A DNA stretch of 64,000 bases from Shimia sediminis (GCF_003990645.1 NZ_RYZK01000010.1:1-64000); one strand, 5' to 3'; shown: positions 16,910-25,157, counted from the first letter of the stretch. Program-made: numbers and translations. The notes: generated by a model from the sequence alone, not told the origin.

Positions 16910-17533
16910 ATGGCCAGTACAGCCCAGGGTGCGCGCAAGGCGAGCCGGATACAGACAAAAAATCGTAAACGTATTCTTGAGGCAGCGTTGGAGGTGTTTT
17001 CGCGGCATGGGTATCGCGGGGCCACGCTGGATCAGATCGCCGATGAGGCGGGGCTGTCGAAACCCAACATTCTCTACTATTTCGGCGGCAAGGAAGACAT
17101 CCACGTCACCCTGTTGAACCAGCTGATGGAGAGCTGGCTGGAACCGCTGGAGCAGCTTGACGCGCGGGGTGATGCGATGGAAGAGATCCTTGCCTACGTG
17201 CGCCGCAAGGTCGAGATGACGCGCGAGTTCCCGCGGGAATCTCGGTTGTTTGCCAATGAGATACTGCAAGGAGCCCCGCGGATGGGGCCGCATCTGGAGA
17301 GCGGGTTGAAGCCGCTATTCGATGAGAAATGCGCGGTGATCGAGGGCTGGGCGGAGGCCGGAAAAATTGGCGCGGTGGACGCGCGACATCTGATCTTTTC
17401 GATCTGGGCGACGACGCAGCATTACGCCGATTTCGACGCCCAGGTGCGGGTGCTGATGGCAGGAGACTCCGACGTTCTGGACGGCGCCGCAGCCCATCTT
17501 GAGTGGATGTTCAGAAAGTTACTGACTCCTTAA
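16910..17533 (+). CDS. RutR-like TetR family regulator (second paralogue)
   Basis: A 207-residue protein sharing the whole layout of the preceding regulator: a TetR helix-turn-helix (GYRGATLDQIADEAGLSKPNILYYF, about 38-62) and the same WATTQHYADF block near residue 165. Sequence differs enough to suggest an old duplication with a different ligand or target. A GAGGCG site precedes the ATG. The palindrome between the two genes may end the first transcript, so this copy might have its own promoter in the remaining 57 bases. It could sense another pyrimidine or hydantoin. Confidence 0.8.
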   Translation: MASTAQGARKASRIQTKNRKRILEAALEVFSRHGYRGATLDQIADEAGLSKPNILYYFGGKEDIHVTLLNQLMESWLEPLEQLDARGDAMEEILAYVRRKVEMTREFPRESRLFANEILQGAPRMGPHLESGLKPLFDEKCAVIEGWAEAGKIGAVDARHLIFSIWATTQHYADFDAQVRVLMAGDSDVLDGAAAHLEWMFRKLLTP

Positions 17534-17560
17534 GTTTTCGTGAAATGCACAAAAGTGACC

Positions 17561-17603
17561 AAGTTGTACAACTTTTTTCCGGCCGTTTCTCCAATTTGTA
17601 CAA
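17561..17603. promoter_or_regulatory. Pair of TTGTACAA palindromes in a convergent gap
   Basis: AAGTTGTACAACTT (17561-17574, followed by a T-run) and TTGTACAA (17596-17603) have centres 32 bases apart, three helical turns. The gap lies between the ends of tetR and the DMT gene, an odd place for operators. The first could alternatively serve as a weak terminator for tetR. Confidence 0.35.
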
Positions 17604-17662
17604 CATGGAGAGGTCGCGTTTGTTAACCAGATGGCAAGGGTTTGGCCGGGAAACCCCCGAGT

Positions 17663-18580
17663 TCAGGGCATGTGCACCGGCGTGCGGCGACGGGTGCCCG
17701 AGAGCGCGTTCCCGATGATCGCGCCCAACAGGATGCCTCCGCCCAGAAGCGTGGTGGCACCGACGGTTTCGCCCAGCACCAGCCAGACCCAGACCGGACC
17801 CAGCACCACCTCGGCCAGCGAGAGCAGCGTGAGCTCGACCGCAGGCACGGTTTTTGACCCGATGGTGTAGCACATCAGCCCCATGCCGACCTGAAACACC
17901 CCCATGGTCAGGGCCACGCCGCCGTCCCATGCGGTCAAAACAAGTGAAGCTCCGGTAAACACACAGACCGCCCCGGTGAGCAGAACCGCGAGAAGACCAG
18001 AGAGAAACACCGCAGGCAGCATCTCGGTCGATCTGCCCCGGCGCAGGGCGACGGTGAAGACCGCAAACCCAAGCGCCGAACCGAGCGCCGCGATGTTGCC
18101 CGAAAACGTGCCCTGCCCGCCCTGATCCGACACCATGACGGCGACCCCTATCATGGCCACGGCGATGCCGAACCACGTGGCCCTGCGCACCCGCTCGCCC
18201 AGCACGATCCGCCCCAGAACGGCGGCGAGAAACGGCGCGACCGCAAACAGCAGCATGGCATTGGCAACCGAGGTGGTCTGGATCGCGAAGATCGCGCCGC
18301 TGTAGGCCGCAATCAGACCCAGCGCGCCAACCAGTCCCGGCAGGCCGGTGGCACGTGCCATGGCAAAGGGGTTTCGGCCCGAACGCAGGGCAATCACGGT
18401 GCCAAGAAAAAGCGACAGGCTGATCGAGCGATAGAACATGATCTGCCAGACGCCAGCCTCGTCTATCAGGCGAATGCCGAGGCCCATGGTCGACCAGAGC
18501 ACACCCGCCAGAAACACCAGCGCCATGCCCCGGCGGCGGGTGGCGTCAAAAGTGTCGATATGCAGAGGCGCGTCAGTCAT
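17663..18580 (-). CDS. EamA/DMT family transporter
   Basis: A 305-residue inner-membrane protein with about ten hydrophobic helices in two EamA repeats, typical of drug/metabolite exporters such as RhaT/YdcZ relatives. The ATG at 18580 gives the normal short cytoplasmic start (MTDAPLHIDTFDATRRRG). The frame runs to 18796, but the extension is not family-like. No clear ribosome site precedes 18580. It separates the hydrolase half from the PreT/PreA half of the pyrimidine locus, so it might export a degradation product such as beta-alanine or 3-aminoisobutyrate. This is inference only. Confidence 0.78.
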   Translation of the reverse strand: MTDAPLHIDTFDATRRRGMALVFLAGVLWSTMGLGIRLIDEAGVWQIMFYRSISLSLFLGTVIALRSGRNPFAMARATGLPGLVGALGLIAAYSGAIFAIQTTSVANAMLLFAVAPFLAAVLGRIVLGERVRRATWFGIAVAMIGVAVMVSDQGGQGTFSGNIAALGSALGFAVFTVALRRGRSTEMLPAVFLSGLLAVLLTGAVCVFTGASLVLTAWDGGVALTMGVFQVGMGLMCYTIGSKTVPAVELTLLSLAEVVLGPVWVWLVLGETVGATTLLGGGILLGAIIGNALSGTRRRTPVHMP

Positions 18581-18855
18581 GAGCGCGAGGATGCGGGGGT
18601 GTGGCGGGGCGGTCTGTTCTGAAAACGACAGGGGGGTTGGGGAGCGACAGGGGGTGGAAGGTTTCAGAGAAACGGCGCGTTCCGCGATGTGATGCCGCCC
18701 CCTACCAAGGTGATTAGTGTGGCAAAACCCATGGCGGGTATGCGGGACAAAGTTGTCGTTCGCCTCGTTCGCTCCAAGTTTCACTAACTTGCGCATTGCG
18801 GTCGTTTGTCCGCGCTCAGGTAACTTCCGAAACCTCAGTAGGTAACATTTTCATT

Positions 18856-19878
18856 TTACTTTGCACCCAAGTGCTCATCCAAGAATGAAGTAATTCGATC
18901 CCCGAGGGACATTCGGGTGCCATCGTCGCTCAGAGAAACCGCATTGTGGGGATAGAAATGGGCAAAGCCGGGAACCCAGGTCAGTGAGTAATCTGCTTTG
19001 GCATCTCTCAACAGCGAGATGATGCCGGGCAAGTCACCCAACTGCGTGTGTTCATCGAATTGGGAGTAAGCAAGGAGAATTGGAGGGAGCTTGGCGTAGC
19101 CCTTCACGGCATCGTGCTCGTAGAGGATACCCGGCCCCGAAAGTGGGAAAATCGCGGCAAGCGGAGCTTCCATCCCAAGACCGACATTGAGTGTGATACC
19201 GCCACCTGCCGAGTGTCCGCCCATCGCAATCCGATCAGGATCGATGTTGAAGCGCTCCGCGTTATCTATGATGAATTCGAGGGCCATATAGGCATCTTCC
19301 GCTCCTGCCATTCCTGCCTTCCAGAGAAAAAGCCTGTCTTCGGGGCTGTTCTCAAGTCGGGGCAGCCCCATGGCGCTCCTCGCCCGAACCGTTGCTTCGA
19401 AGACTTGCGGGGTGATGTAAGCATCAACATCCGAAATCAGATTTGCCTCACCCGGTGACAATTCGGGTTCAGGGTTCTCAGTTGCGAGCCGATACTCGAT
19501 AACAAAGACGACGTAGCCAAGGGGCGCTAGAAGGCGCGCATAATCCTCTGGTCGCGAATGTACAGCGGCTTCCAGCCGAAATGGCTCAACCCTACGCCCG
19601 CCGCGATGATGGGCGCCACCGTGCACATAAATCACCGCTGGATGTGGACCGTCGGACGCGGATGCAGAGCTTGAATAGTCTGCGTTCGATGCAGAAGGTG
19701 AATAGACATCCATCCGCAATTCTCGCTCTGTCTTCGTTCCATCAGGCGCAACGTGTCCGGTGCCATAAACAACATCAAGTTCAGTTTCGTATCCGAATAC
19801 CTGATCCGCCCTCGCAGCGTTCGAAACGAACAAGGATAGCAGAGCAGAGATAGCAATCCCAAGGAACCTATGAGTCAT
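18856..19878 (-). CDS. Secreted alpha/beta hydrolase, HSL/carboxylesterase type
   Basis: A 340-residue serine hydrolase with an N-terminal signal peptide (MTHRFLGIAISALLSLFVSNAARA). The oxyanion motif VYVHGGAHH and the nucleophile elbow GHSAGGG mark the hormone-sensitive-lipase-like group. The histidine is likely in GFAHFYPH and the acid in SQFDEH. GGAG lies just upstream of the ATG at 19878. A serine-rich stretch (SPSASNADYSSSASASDG) follows residue 60. The gene and its upstream gap are visibly more A/T rich than the pyrimidine genes on each side, suggesting insertion. Substrate unknown. Confidence 0.75.
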   Translation of the reverse strand: MTHRFLGIAISALLSLFVSNAARADQVFGYETELDVVYGTGHVAPDGTKTERELRMDVYSPSASNADYSSSASASDGPHPAVIYVHGGAHHRGGRRVEPFRLEAAVHSRPEDYARLLAPLGYVVFVIEYRLATENPEPELSPGEANLISDVDAYITPQVFEATVRARSAMGLPRLENSPEDRLFLWKAGMAGAEDAYMALEFIIDNAERFNIDPDRIAMGGHSAGGGITLNVGLGMEAPLAAIFPLSGPGILYEHDAVKGYAKLPPILLAYSQFDEHTQLGDLPGIISLLRDAKADYSLTWVPGFAHFYPHNAVSLSDDGTRMSLGDRITSFLDEHLGAK

Positions 19879-20253
19879 CGAATTCTCCAACTAAACACAT
19901 GTCTTGCGGCCAAAAAATGCTAGCCAAATCTAATATACGCAAGCCGGATTGAATAGGCCAACAGGACTTTTCATCGCTGGCCGGAACGCGCCTTGAAACT
20001 ACACGGACCGGATACTCGATCAACACCCTCGGATGCCTGCATAACCGGCATTGCTGCCATAAGTGGTCGTCGCAGCAATCGTCAATTGGGGCTCCTAGCC
20101 GCCATTGGCAAAAATCACCTCCACAAGGGGAACGGCGCTTAAGGCACCGAAAACCCCGCCACGGGGAAGATGCCGTGGCGGGGTATGGGGCCGGGAGGTC
20201 GGCCCGACATCGGACGGTCAACAGAGAAAACCCCGTCCGCGGTATGGTGCCCC
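19879..20253. other. Gap between hydrolase gene and preA
   Basis: About 375 bases. The left two thirds are relatively A/T rich and would hold the hydrolase promoter. The right part contains the preA terminator and a further run of short CCCCG/CGGGG repeats. The only long frame (19868-20221, minus) has no family features and I do not accept it. Confidence 0.5.
20153..20184 (-). terminator. Terminator of the preT-preA operon
   Basis: A 12-bp perfect stem (20153-20164 with 20173-20184) and 8-nt loop, followed on the minus strand by TTTT. It lies 70 bases past the preA stop. Confidence 0.85.
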
Positions 20254-21558
20254 CTATTCGGCGGCTTGCACCGAGGGGTTGTTGGGGTGCACGGTCCAGT
20301 TGCCATACTCAGCCGCAACGGGCTGGCCGGTGCGTTCGTCCATCTCGCCCGGCTCCAGCGTGCGCATGGTGATGCAGCCTTCGACCGGGCAGACGTTGAC
20401 GCACAAGTTGCAGGCAACGCATTCGTCATCCTTGACGGTGAACACGCGGTCCTCGGACATCTCGATGGCCTGGTGCGAGGTGTCCTCGCAAGCGGCGTAG
20501 CAGCGGCCACATTTGATGCAGTCGTCCTGATTGATCTCGGCCTTGGTGATGTGGTTGAGGTTCAGGTACTGCCAGTCGGTGACGTTGGGCGTGGCCATGC
20601 CGACAAAATCCGAGGTGCTGGTGTAGCCCTTTTCGTCCATCCACTGGCTGAGGCCGGAAATCATTTCCTGCACGATCTTGAAGCCATAGGTCATGGCGGC
20701 GGTACAGACCTGCACGTTGCCCGCGCCCAGTGCCATGAATTCAGCCGCATCACGCCAGGTGGTGATGCCGCCGATGCCGGAGATGGGCAGGTTGGCGGTT
20801 TCCGGGTTGCGGGCGATCTCGGCCACCATGTTCATGGCGATGGGTTTCACGGCGGGGCCGCAATAGCCGCCGTGGGTGCCTTTGCCGTCGATCATGGGTT
20901 CCGGCGACATGACGTCGAGGTTCACGGAGGTGATCGAGTTGATGGTGTTGATCAGGCTGACCGCATCGGCACCGCCGCGCAGGGCGGCCTCGGCCGGGTA
21001 GAGGATGTTGGTGATGTTGGGGGTGAGTTTGACGATCACCGGCAGATCGGTGGCCTCTTTGCACCAGCGGGCGACCATCTCGATATAGTCGGGCACCTGC
21101 CCCACCGCCGAGCCCATGCCGCGTTCGGCCATGCCATGCGGGCAGCCAAAGTTCAGCTCGAACCCGTCACAGCCCGTCTCGGCGATCATCGGCAGGATCT
21201 TTTTCCAGGCGTCTTCCTCGCAAGGCACCATAACGCTCGCAATGAGCGCGTGGTCAGGATAGTCGCGCTTTACGCGGGTCATCTCTTCGAGGTTCACTTC
21301 GAGCGGGCGGTCAGTGATCAGCTCGATGTTGTTGAGCCCCAGAAGGCGGCGGTCAGCGCCGTGGATCGCGCCATACCGCGGACCGTTGACGTTGACGACG
21401 GGGGGACCCTCTTCGCCCAGGGTTTTCCAGACGACACCGCCCCAGCCGGCCTCAAAGGCGCGGCGGACGTTGTATTCCTTGTCCGTGGGCGGCGCGGAGG
21501 CCAGCCAGAAGGGGTTGGGGGATTTGATCCCGATGAAGTCACTTGTGAGATCAGCCAT
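20254..21558 (-). CDS. preA: NAD-dependent dihydropyrimidine dehydrogenase subunit PreA
   Basis: This 434-residue catalytic subunit reduces uracil or thymine to the dihydro form. The FMN-binding TIM barrel (about 1-320) resembles dihydroorotate dehydrogenase and carries the catalytic cysteine loop GCPHGM near residue 140. The C terminus holds two 4Fe-4S sets (C347/350/353/357 and C380/383/386/390). The second site of the first cluster is followed by an EDTSH segment, as in other PreA proteins. It follows preT and a small secreted-protein gene in one operon. Together with hydA and hyuC this completes the three-step reductive route to beta-alanine. Confidence 0.92.
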   Translation of the reverse strand: MADLTSDFIGIKSPNPFWLASAPPTDKEYNVRRAFEAGWGGVVWKTLGEEGPPVVNVNGPRYGAIHGADRRLLGLNNIELITDRPLEVNLEEMTRVKRDYPDHALIASVMVPCEEDAWKKILPMIAETGCDGFELNFGCPHGMAERGMGSAVGQVPDYIEMVARWCKEATDLPVIVKLTPNITNILYPAEAALRGGADAVSLINTINSITSVNLDVMSPEPMIDGKGTHGGYCGPAVKPIAMNMVAEIARNPETANLPISGIGGITTWRDAAEFMALGAGNVQVCTAAMTYGFKIVQEMISGLSQWMDEKGYTSTSDFVGMATPNVTDWQYLNLNHITKAEINQDDCIKCGRCYAACEDTSHQAIEMSEDRVFTVKDDECVACNLCVNVCPVEGCITMRTLEPGEMDERTGQPVAAEYGNWTVHPNNPSVQAAE

Positions 21559-21573
21559 GGTGCGTTTCTCCTT

Positions 21574-21924
21574 TCAGTTTACTTCGCAGCGCGTGAGCGT
21601 GTGGTTGAAACGGCCATCGGTATAGGCCACCCGCAGGTGGTCGGCGTTGGCCAGCTCTGCCATGAAGTCATAGGTTACCTCGTGGATCGGCACCCATTGG
21701 CCGTCCACGAATTTAAGGGTCTTGCAATGCAGGCCCGCGCGGATCTGGGCCGCGTCGGTGACCGGTGTTGTCCAGTCACAAGACACGTGCTCGCCCCCGC
21801 GCATGCCTTGCGCGTCGATCAGAAGTTCGTCGCCATGGTCATTGCACCACTGGCCAAAGACCTGTCCCGCTGTCAGAGCGGAGGGCAGGCAGGTGGCCAG
21901 GGCTATGGCGACGATGGGCTTCAT
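21574..21924 (-). CDS. Small secreted cysteine-containing protein between preT and preA
   Basis: A 116-residue protein with a short signal peptide (MKPIVAIALATCLPSALTAG) and four cysteines in the mature part (after GQW, in HVSCDW, LHCKTL and TRCEVN), fit for two periplasmic disulfides. I know no family. Its ATG overlaps the preT stop (ATGA), and preA begins 15 bases after its own stop, so it is firmly inside this operon. An exported protein between two subunits of a cytoplasmic enzyme is unexpected. It might be a periplasmic pyrimidine-binding or stability factor, but nothing in the sequence shows that. Confidence 0.65.
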   Translation of the reverse strand: MKPIVAIALATCLPSALTAGQVFGQWCNDHGDELLIDAQGMRGGEHVSCDWTTPVTDAAQIRAGLHCKTLKFVDGQWVPIHEVTYDFMAELANADHLRVAYTDGRFNHTLTRCEVN

Positions 21925-23240
21925 GCGAGCGACTGGTGCATGTCTTCGGCGGCGTCGCGGCCTTCGGCGACGGCGGTGACGGTGAGGTCATCGCCCCCGG
22001 TGGCACAGTCGCCCCCGGCCCAGATGCCCAAAACGCTGGTGCGCCCGGTGCCATCCACGGCGATCTTGCCACCATCAAGATCCGGCAGGCCGTCCCCGAC
22101 AAGGGTCTGGCCAATGGCCTTGAACACCTGATCCGCTGCCAGACGCACGGTCTGGCCGGTCGCGTTGAGATCATCGTCGGTATATTCGAACTCGATCTCG
22201 CGCACCGACCCGTTGCCGTGGATCGCCACGGGCGAGGCATTGGTGATGATGCGCACGCCTTTGGAGGCCGCAAGATCCTGTTCAAAGACGCTGGCGTTCA
22301 TGCGGTCGCGGCCCCGACGGTAGACAAGGCTGACGTTGAGTGCGCCGAGCAGTTTGGCCTGTACGGCGGCGTCCACGGCGGTCATGCCGCCACCGATGAC
22401 AACCACGTCGCGGCCAATCTCGACACCCGCAAGGTCCGAGGCCTGACGCAGGTCCGAGATGAAATCGACCGCATCGTCGACGCCGGACTTGTCTTCGCCC
22501 TCGACGCCCAGCGCATTCACACCACCAAGGCCGAGGCCGAGGAACACGGCGTCATAGTCAGCTTGCAGCGATGCCAGCGAGAGGCCGTCGCCGAGGCGTT
22601 TGCCGGTCTCGACGGTGATGCCGCCAATTTTCAGCAGCCAGTCAACTTCGCGCGCGGCAAAGTTGTCGACGGATTTGTACGAGGCGATGCCGAACTCATT
22701 CAGCCCGCCCGGCTTGGCGCGGCCATCAAAGACGGTGACGTCGTGGCCATAGGTGGCCAGACGGTGCGCACAGGACAGACCGGCGGGGCCTGCGCCAACC
22801 ACGGCCACCTTTTTGCCGGTCGCGGGCGCGCGTTCAAAGGGATGCTCGCCCGAGGCCATCAGCGTGTCGGTGGCATAGCGCTGCAACTCGCCGATCTTGA
22901 CCGGCTTGCCCTCGGCCACTTCGCGCACACAGACCTCTTCGCAGAGCGTCTCGGTCGGGCAGACGCGGGCGCACATGCCGCCAAGGATGTTCTGGCTGAG
23001 GATGGTGCGCGCGGCGGCCTCGGGCGTGCCGGTGGCGATCTGACGGATGAACAGAGGGATGTCGATATCGGTCGGACAGGCCTCCATGCAGGGTGCGTCA
23101 TGGCAGAAGTAGCACCGGTCGGCGGCCACGAGGGCCTCGTGGGTGTCCAGTGCCGGGTGAAGGTCGGCGAAGTTCTCGGTCAGCTCGGCGCCTGACAGAC
23201 GCCCCGCAACAACACCTTCGCTCAACGGTGAATTGGTCAT
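21921..23240 (-). CDS. preT: NAD-dependent dihydropyrimidine dehydrogenase subunit PreT
   Basis: The 439-residue flavoprotein partner of PreA accepts electrons from NADH. The N terminus has the GltD/DPD cysteine region (CYFCHDAPCMEACP and CARVCPTETLCEEVC, about 40-105), then the FAD motif VVGAGPAGLSCAHRL (about 132-146) and an NAD motif VVIGGGMTAVDAA (about 272-284). The ATG at 23240 with GGGGAGA upstream is preferred to an in-frame codon four residues earlier. It is the first gene of the operon, with an A/T-flanked RutR-like palindrome about 60 bases upstream. Confidence 0.9.
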   Translation of the reverse strand: MTNSPLSEGVVAGRLSGAELTENFADLHPALDTHEALVAADRCYFCHDAPCMEACPTDIDIPLFIRQIATGTPEAAARTILSQNILGGMCARVCPTETLCEEVCVREVAEGKPVKIGELQRYATDTLMASGEHPFERAPATGKKVAVVGAGPAGLSCAHRLATYGHDVTVFDGRAKPGGLNEFGIASYKSVDNFAAREVDWLLKIGGITVETGKRLGDGLSLASLQADYDAVFLGLGLGGVNALGVEGEDKSGVDDAVDFISDLRQASDLAGVEIGRDVVVIGGGMTAVDAAVQAKLLGALNVSLVYRRGRDRMNASVFEQDLAASKGVRIITNASPVAIHGNGSVREIEFEYTDDDLNATGQTVRLAADQVFKAIGQTLVGDGLPDLDGGKIAVDGTGRTSVLGIWAGGDCATGGDDLTVTAVAEGRDAAEDMHQSLA

Positions 23241-23297
23241 GTCTCTCCCCATGTCATCGTTTTGGCTATTGGAGTCAGGCTCTCACAGGTTAATTTT

Positions 23298-23313
23298 TTT
23301 ATCAACTGGTAAA
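23298..23313. promoter_or_regulatory. Degenerate RutR-like palindrome upstream of preT
   Basis: Read on the minus strand it is TTTACCAGTTGATAAA, matching 11 of 14 fixed positions of the RutR box. It lies 58 bases before the preT start in A/T-rich DNA suited to a promoter, and could tie preTA to the same regulator as hyuC-hydA. Confidence 0.45.
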
Positions 23314-23395
23314 ATATTTTTTGTGCGCTGACGAGGAAACCACCCTGGGGTCAGCCTGATTTTTGTGCATTTACGCAGAGTTATGGTGATTTCTC

Positions 23396-23426
23396 TTGCC
23401 CGATTGCGGTCAGTGCCCCATATAAA
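23396..23426 (+). promoter_or_regulatory. Possible cspA promoter
   Basis: TTGCCC and TATAAA are separated by 19 bases (17 if CATATA is the -10). This would give an untranslated leader of about 110 bases, the usual arrangement for cold-shock mRNAs. The remainder of the 302-base preT-cspA gap shows nothing else. Confidence 0.35.
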
Positions 23427-23542
23427 TCGCGCGACGTTACCACTATCGACCATCTGTTCCCTACGGCTCAGTCTTTCGATCTTGCACTGACTACGCCGAC
23501 CTGCCGCACTTCCGCGGGCAGCTGAAAACAGGAGAAACGACG

Positions 23543-23749
23543 ATGGCAACTGGCACCGTCAAATGGTTCAACACCACCAAAGGTTATGGCTTTATCGCGC
23601 CCGAAGACGGCGGCAATGACGTGTTTGTACACATCTCGGCCGTGGAACGTTCGGGCCTGACCGGCCTGGCCGACAACCAGAAAGTGACCTACGAGCTGCA
23701 AGCTGGCCGTGATGGCCGCGAGAGCGCCGTGGATATCGCGCTGGCCTAA
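23543..23749 (+). CDS. cspA: Cold-shock protein (CspA family)
   Basis: A 68-residue single OB-fold RNA chaperone with RNP1 KGYGFI (about 14-19) and RNP2 VFVHI (about 28-32). It binds single-stranded RNA and DNA and melts secondary structure. AGGAGA lies eight bases before the ATG. The long leader upstream fits post-transcriptional control. A terminator follows at once. Confidence 0.93.
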   Translation: MATGTVKWFNTTKGYGFIAPEDGGNDVFVHISAVERSGLTGLADNQKVTYELQAGRDGRESAVDIALA

Positions 23750-23775
23750 GCCGACAGCGATCAGGGTTTCGAGAG

Positions 23776-23802
23776 GGGCGTCCGGTTGGGCGCCCTTTTT
23801 TT
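23776..23802 (+). terminator. cspA terminator
   Basis: GGGCG (23776-23780) pairs with CGCCC (23791-23795), followed by seven T. It touches the stop codon of the convergent SRAP gene. Confidence 0.75.
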
Positions 23803-24413
23803 CATGGTCCGGACCAATCCACGTGCTTGGCCTCTTCGATGGTGAGGCGGCCCTTGGGCCAGGGTGTCATCAGCGGTTTCACGGACTCTTCGTCGCCGGT
23901 GAGCCAGAGGGGGATGTCTGCCGGTTCCAGCAGCACGCCCATGCGGTGGTGGATCGGTTCCACGTCGGCGTTGGGGGCGCAGGTGACGGTGGCGAGTTGC
24001 GGCAGGGTGAGGCCGCCGGGCGCGGTCCAGGTGTCGGTGATGGCGGCAAAGATCAGCGGATCGGGGCCAAAGATGCGCCAGGGGGTCTTGCGGCGTTTCG
24101 CGCCGGTCCATTCGTACCAGCCGTCGACGATCACCACGGCGCGACCCACCCCATCAAAGGCGGATTTGTCGAACAGGGTTTCGCAGCGGGCGTTGAGGAT
24201 GGTCTCCATCACCGGGCGGCCCCGGGCGTTGACGCGGCCCACGGGGATGATGCCCCAGCGCATGCGTGTGAAGCCCGAAGTGGTTAGGCAGACCACCTCC
24301 TGACCCGGTTGGATGTTGTGGCGGGGCGGCTCATCCGCCGTGGGCCCGGCGTCTTCGCCGATGAAGGCGGCGATCTGCGGCATGGCGGTGGTGAGAAAGA
24401 GGCGACCGGGCAT
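23802..24413 (-). CDS. SRAP (YedK/HMCES-like) protein lacking the catalytic Cys2
   Basis: At 203 residues this is a SOS-response-associated peptidase fold protein. Active members expose Cys2 after Met removal and use it to form a stable link with abasic sites in single-stranded DNA. Here the start reads MPGRLFLT where the family has MCGR, so the nucleophile is proline. Other conserved parts remain: NARCET near 75, DGWYEW near 99 and HHRMGVLL near 155. No in-frame start giving Met-Cys exists: a TTG two codons upstream only adds Met-Pro. It is probably a degenerate or repurposed paralogue that may still bind DNA without crosslinking. No lexA or imuB neighbours. Confidence 0.82.
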   Translation of the reverse strand: MPGRLFLTTAMPQIAAFIGEDAGPTADEPPRHNIQPGQEVVCLTTSGFTRMRWGIIPVGRVNARGRPVMETILNARCETLFDKSAFDGVGRAVVIVDGWYEWTGAKRRKTPWRIFGPDPLIFAAITDTWTAPGGLTLPQLATVTCAPNADVEPIHHRMGVLLEPADIPLWLTGDEESVKPLMTPWPKGRLTIEEAKHVDWSGP

Positions 24414-24491
24414 GGGCAAAGGGTAGCGGGGTTGGGGCAGTGAGGGAAGGCAGCAAGTGAGCGCGCCCCCACGGGGCGACGCCTGCGCGGC

Positions 24492-25157
24492 TTAGTCTGC
24501 GGAGGTTGCGGCGATCAGCTCCAGCACCCTGGGGCCGAGGTCCCCGACGATCAGCGCCACGCCGTCGGCATTGGGGTGCAACCCGTCGGGCTGCATGAGG
24601 GCGGCAACCGTGGAGGGGTCGTCGGTTTGCAGGCCGGCAAAGAAGCTGGGCGCATAGAGCGTGTCATACCGGGCGGCGAGGTCGGGGTACATGCCGTCAA
24701 AGGCGGCCTTGTAGTCGGGACCAAAATTGTTGCTGGCCTGAAAGCCGATCAGCAGCACCGGCAGGTCACGGGCCTGTGCGGCCTCGATGATCCTGGCGAG
24801 GTTGTCGCGCGACGACGCCGGATCGATACCGCGCAGCATGTCGTTGGCACCAAGGGCCAGCATCACACCGTCGATGTCCGGGGTCAGGGACCAGTCGATG
24901 CGCGCGGCCCCGCCTGCGGTGGTGTCACCCGAAACGCCGCCGTTCACCAGCCGCAGGGTCACCCCCTGCCCCGCCAGCCAATCGCGCATTTGCGGCACAA
25001 AGCCGTGCTGTTCGATCAGCCCGTAGCCGTGGGTCAGGCTGTCTCCGAAGGCGAGGATGGCGAGGTCCTGCGCTTTTGCAGGCACAACACTTGCCAAAAC
25101 AAGCGCCAGCGCCTTGCCGAAGCTTCGCAGCCCCCCATATTGGCCCAATACAATCAT
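24492..25157 (-). CDS. tesA: TesA-like SGNH/GDSL esterase (arylesterase)
   Basis: The 221-residue periplasmic esterase/lysophospholipase has a signal peptide ending PAKA, then block I FGDSLTHGYG (nucleophile Ser40), block II NGGVSGDTT, block III GAND and block V DGLHPN. The order matches TesA. ATGs exist at 25172 and 25157. With the second, the coding regions of this gene and the divergent ybbA are 15 bases apart, and with the first they abut. The tesA/ybbA/ybbP divergent order is the same as in Escherichia coli. Confidence 0.85.
   Translation of the reverse strand: MIVLGQYGGLRSFGKALALVLASVVPAKAQDLAILAFGDSLTHGYGLIEQHGFVPQMRDWLAGQGVTLRLVNGGVSGDTTAGGAARIDWSLTPDIDGVMLALGANDMLRGIDPASSRDNLARIIEAAQARDLPVLLIGFQASNNFGPDYKAAFDGMYPDLAARYDTLYAPSFFAGLQTDDPSTVAALMQPDGLHPNADGVALIVGDLGPRVLELIAATSAD

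Noticed and set aside
17561-17603. TTGTACAA palindrome pair as a GntR-type operator
   Set aside because: The three-turn spacing is attractive, but the gap lies between two gene ends and no GntR-type regulator is near, so I list it only as a low-confidence site.
20170-22131. 653-codon open frame on the plus strand opposite preA
   Set aside because: It lies antisense to preA and the small secreted-protein gene. The translation is Gly/His/Val/Asp-rich with no domain, which is the usual shadow of a GC-rich gene.
21765-23195. 476-codon plus-strand frame opposite preT
   Set aside because: Shadow of preT. No ribosome site and no recognisable motif.
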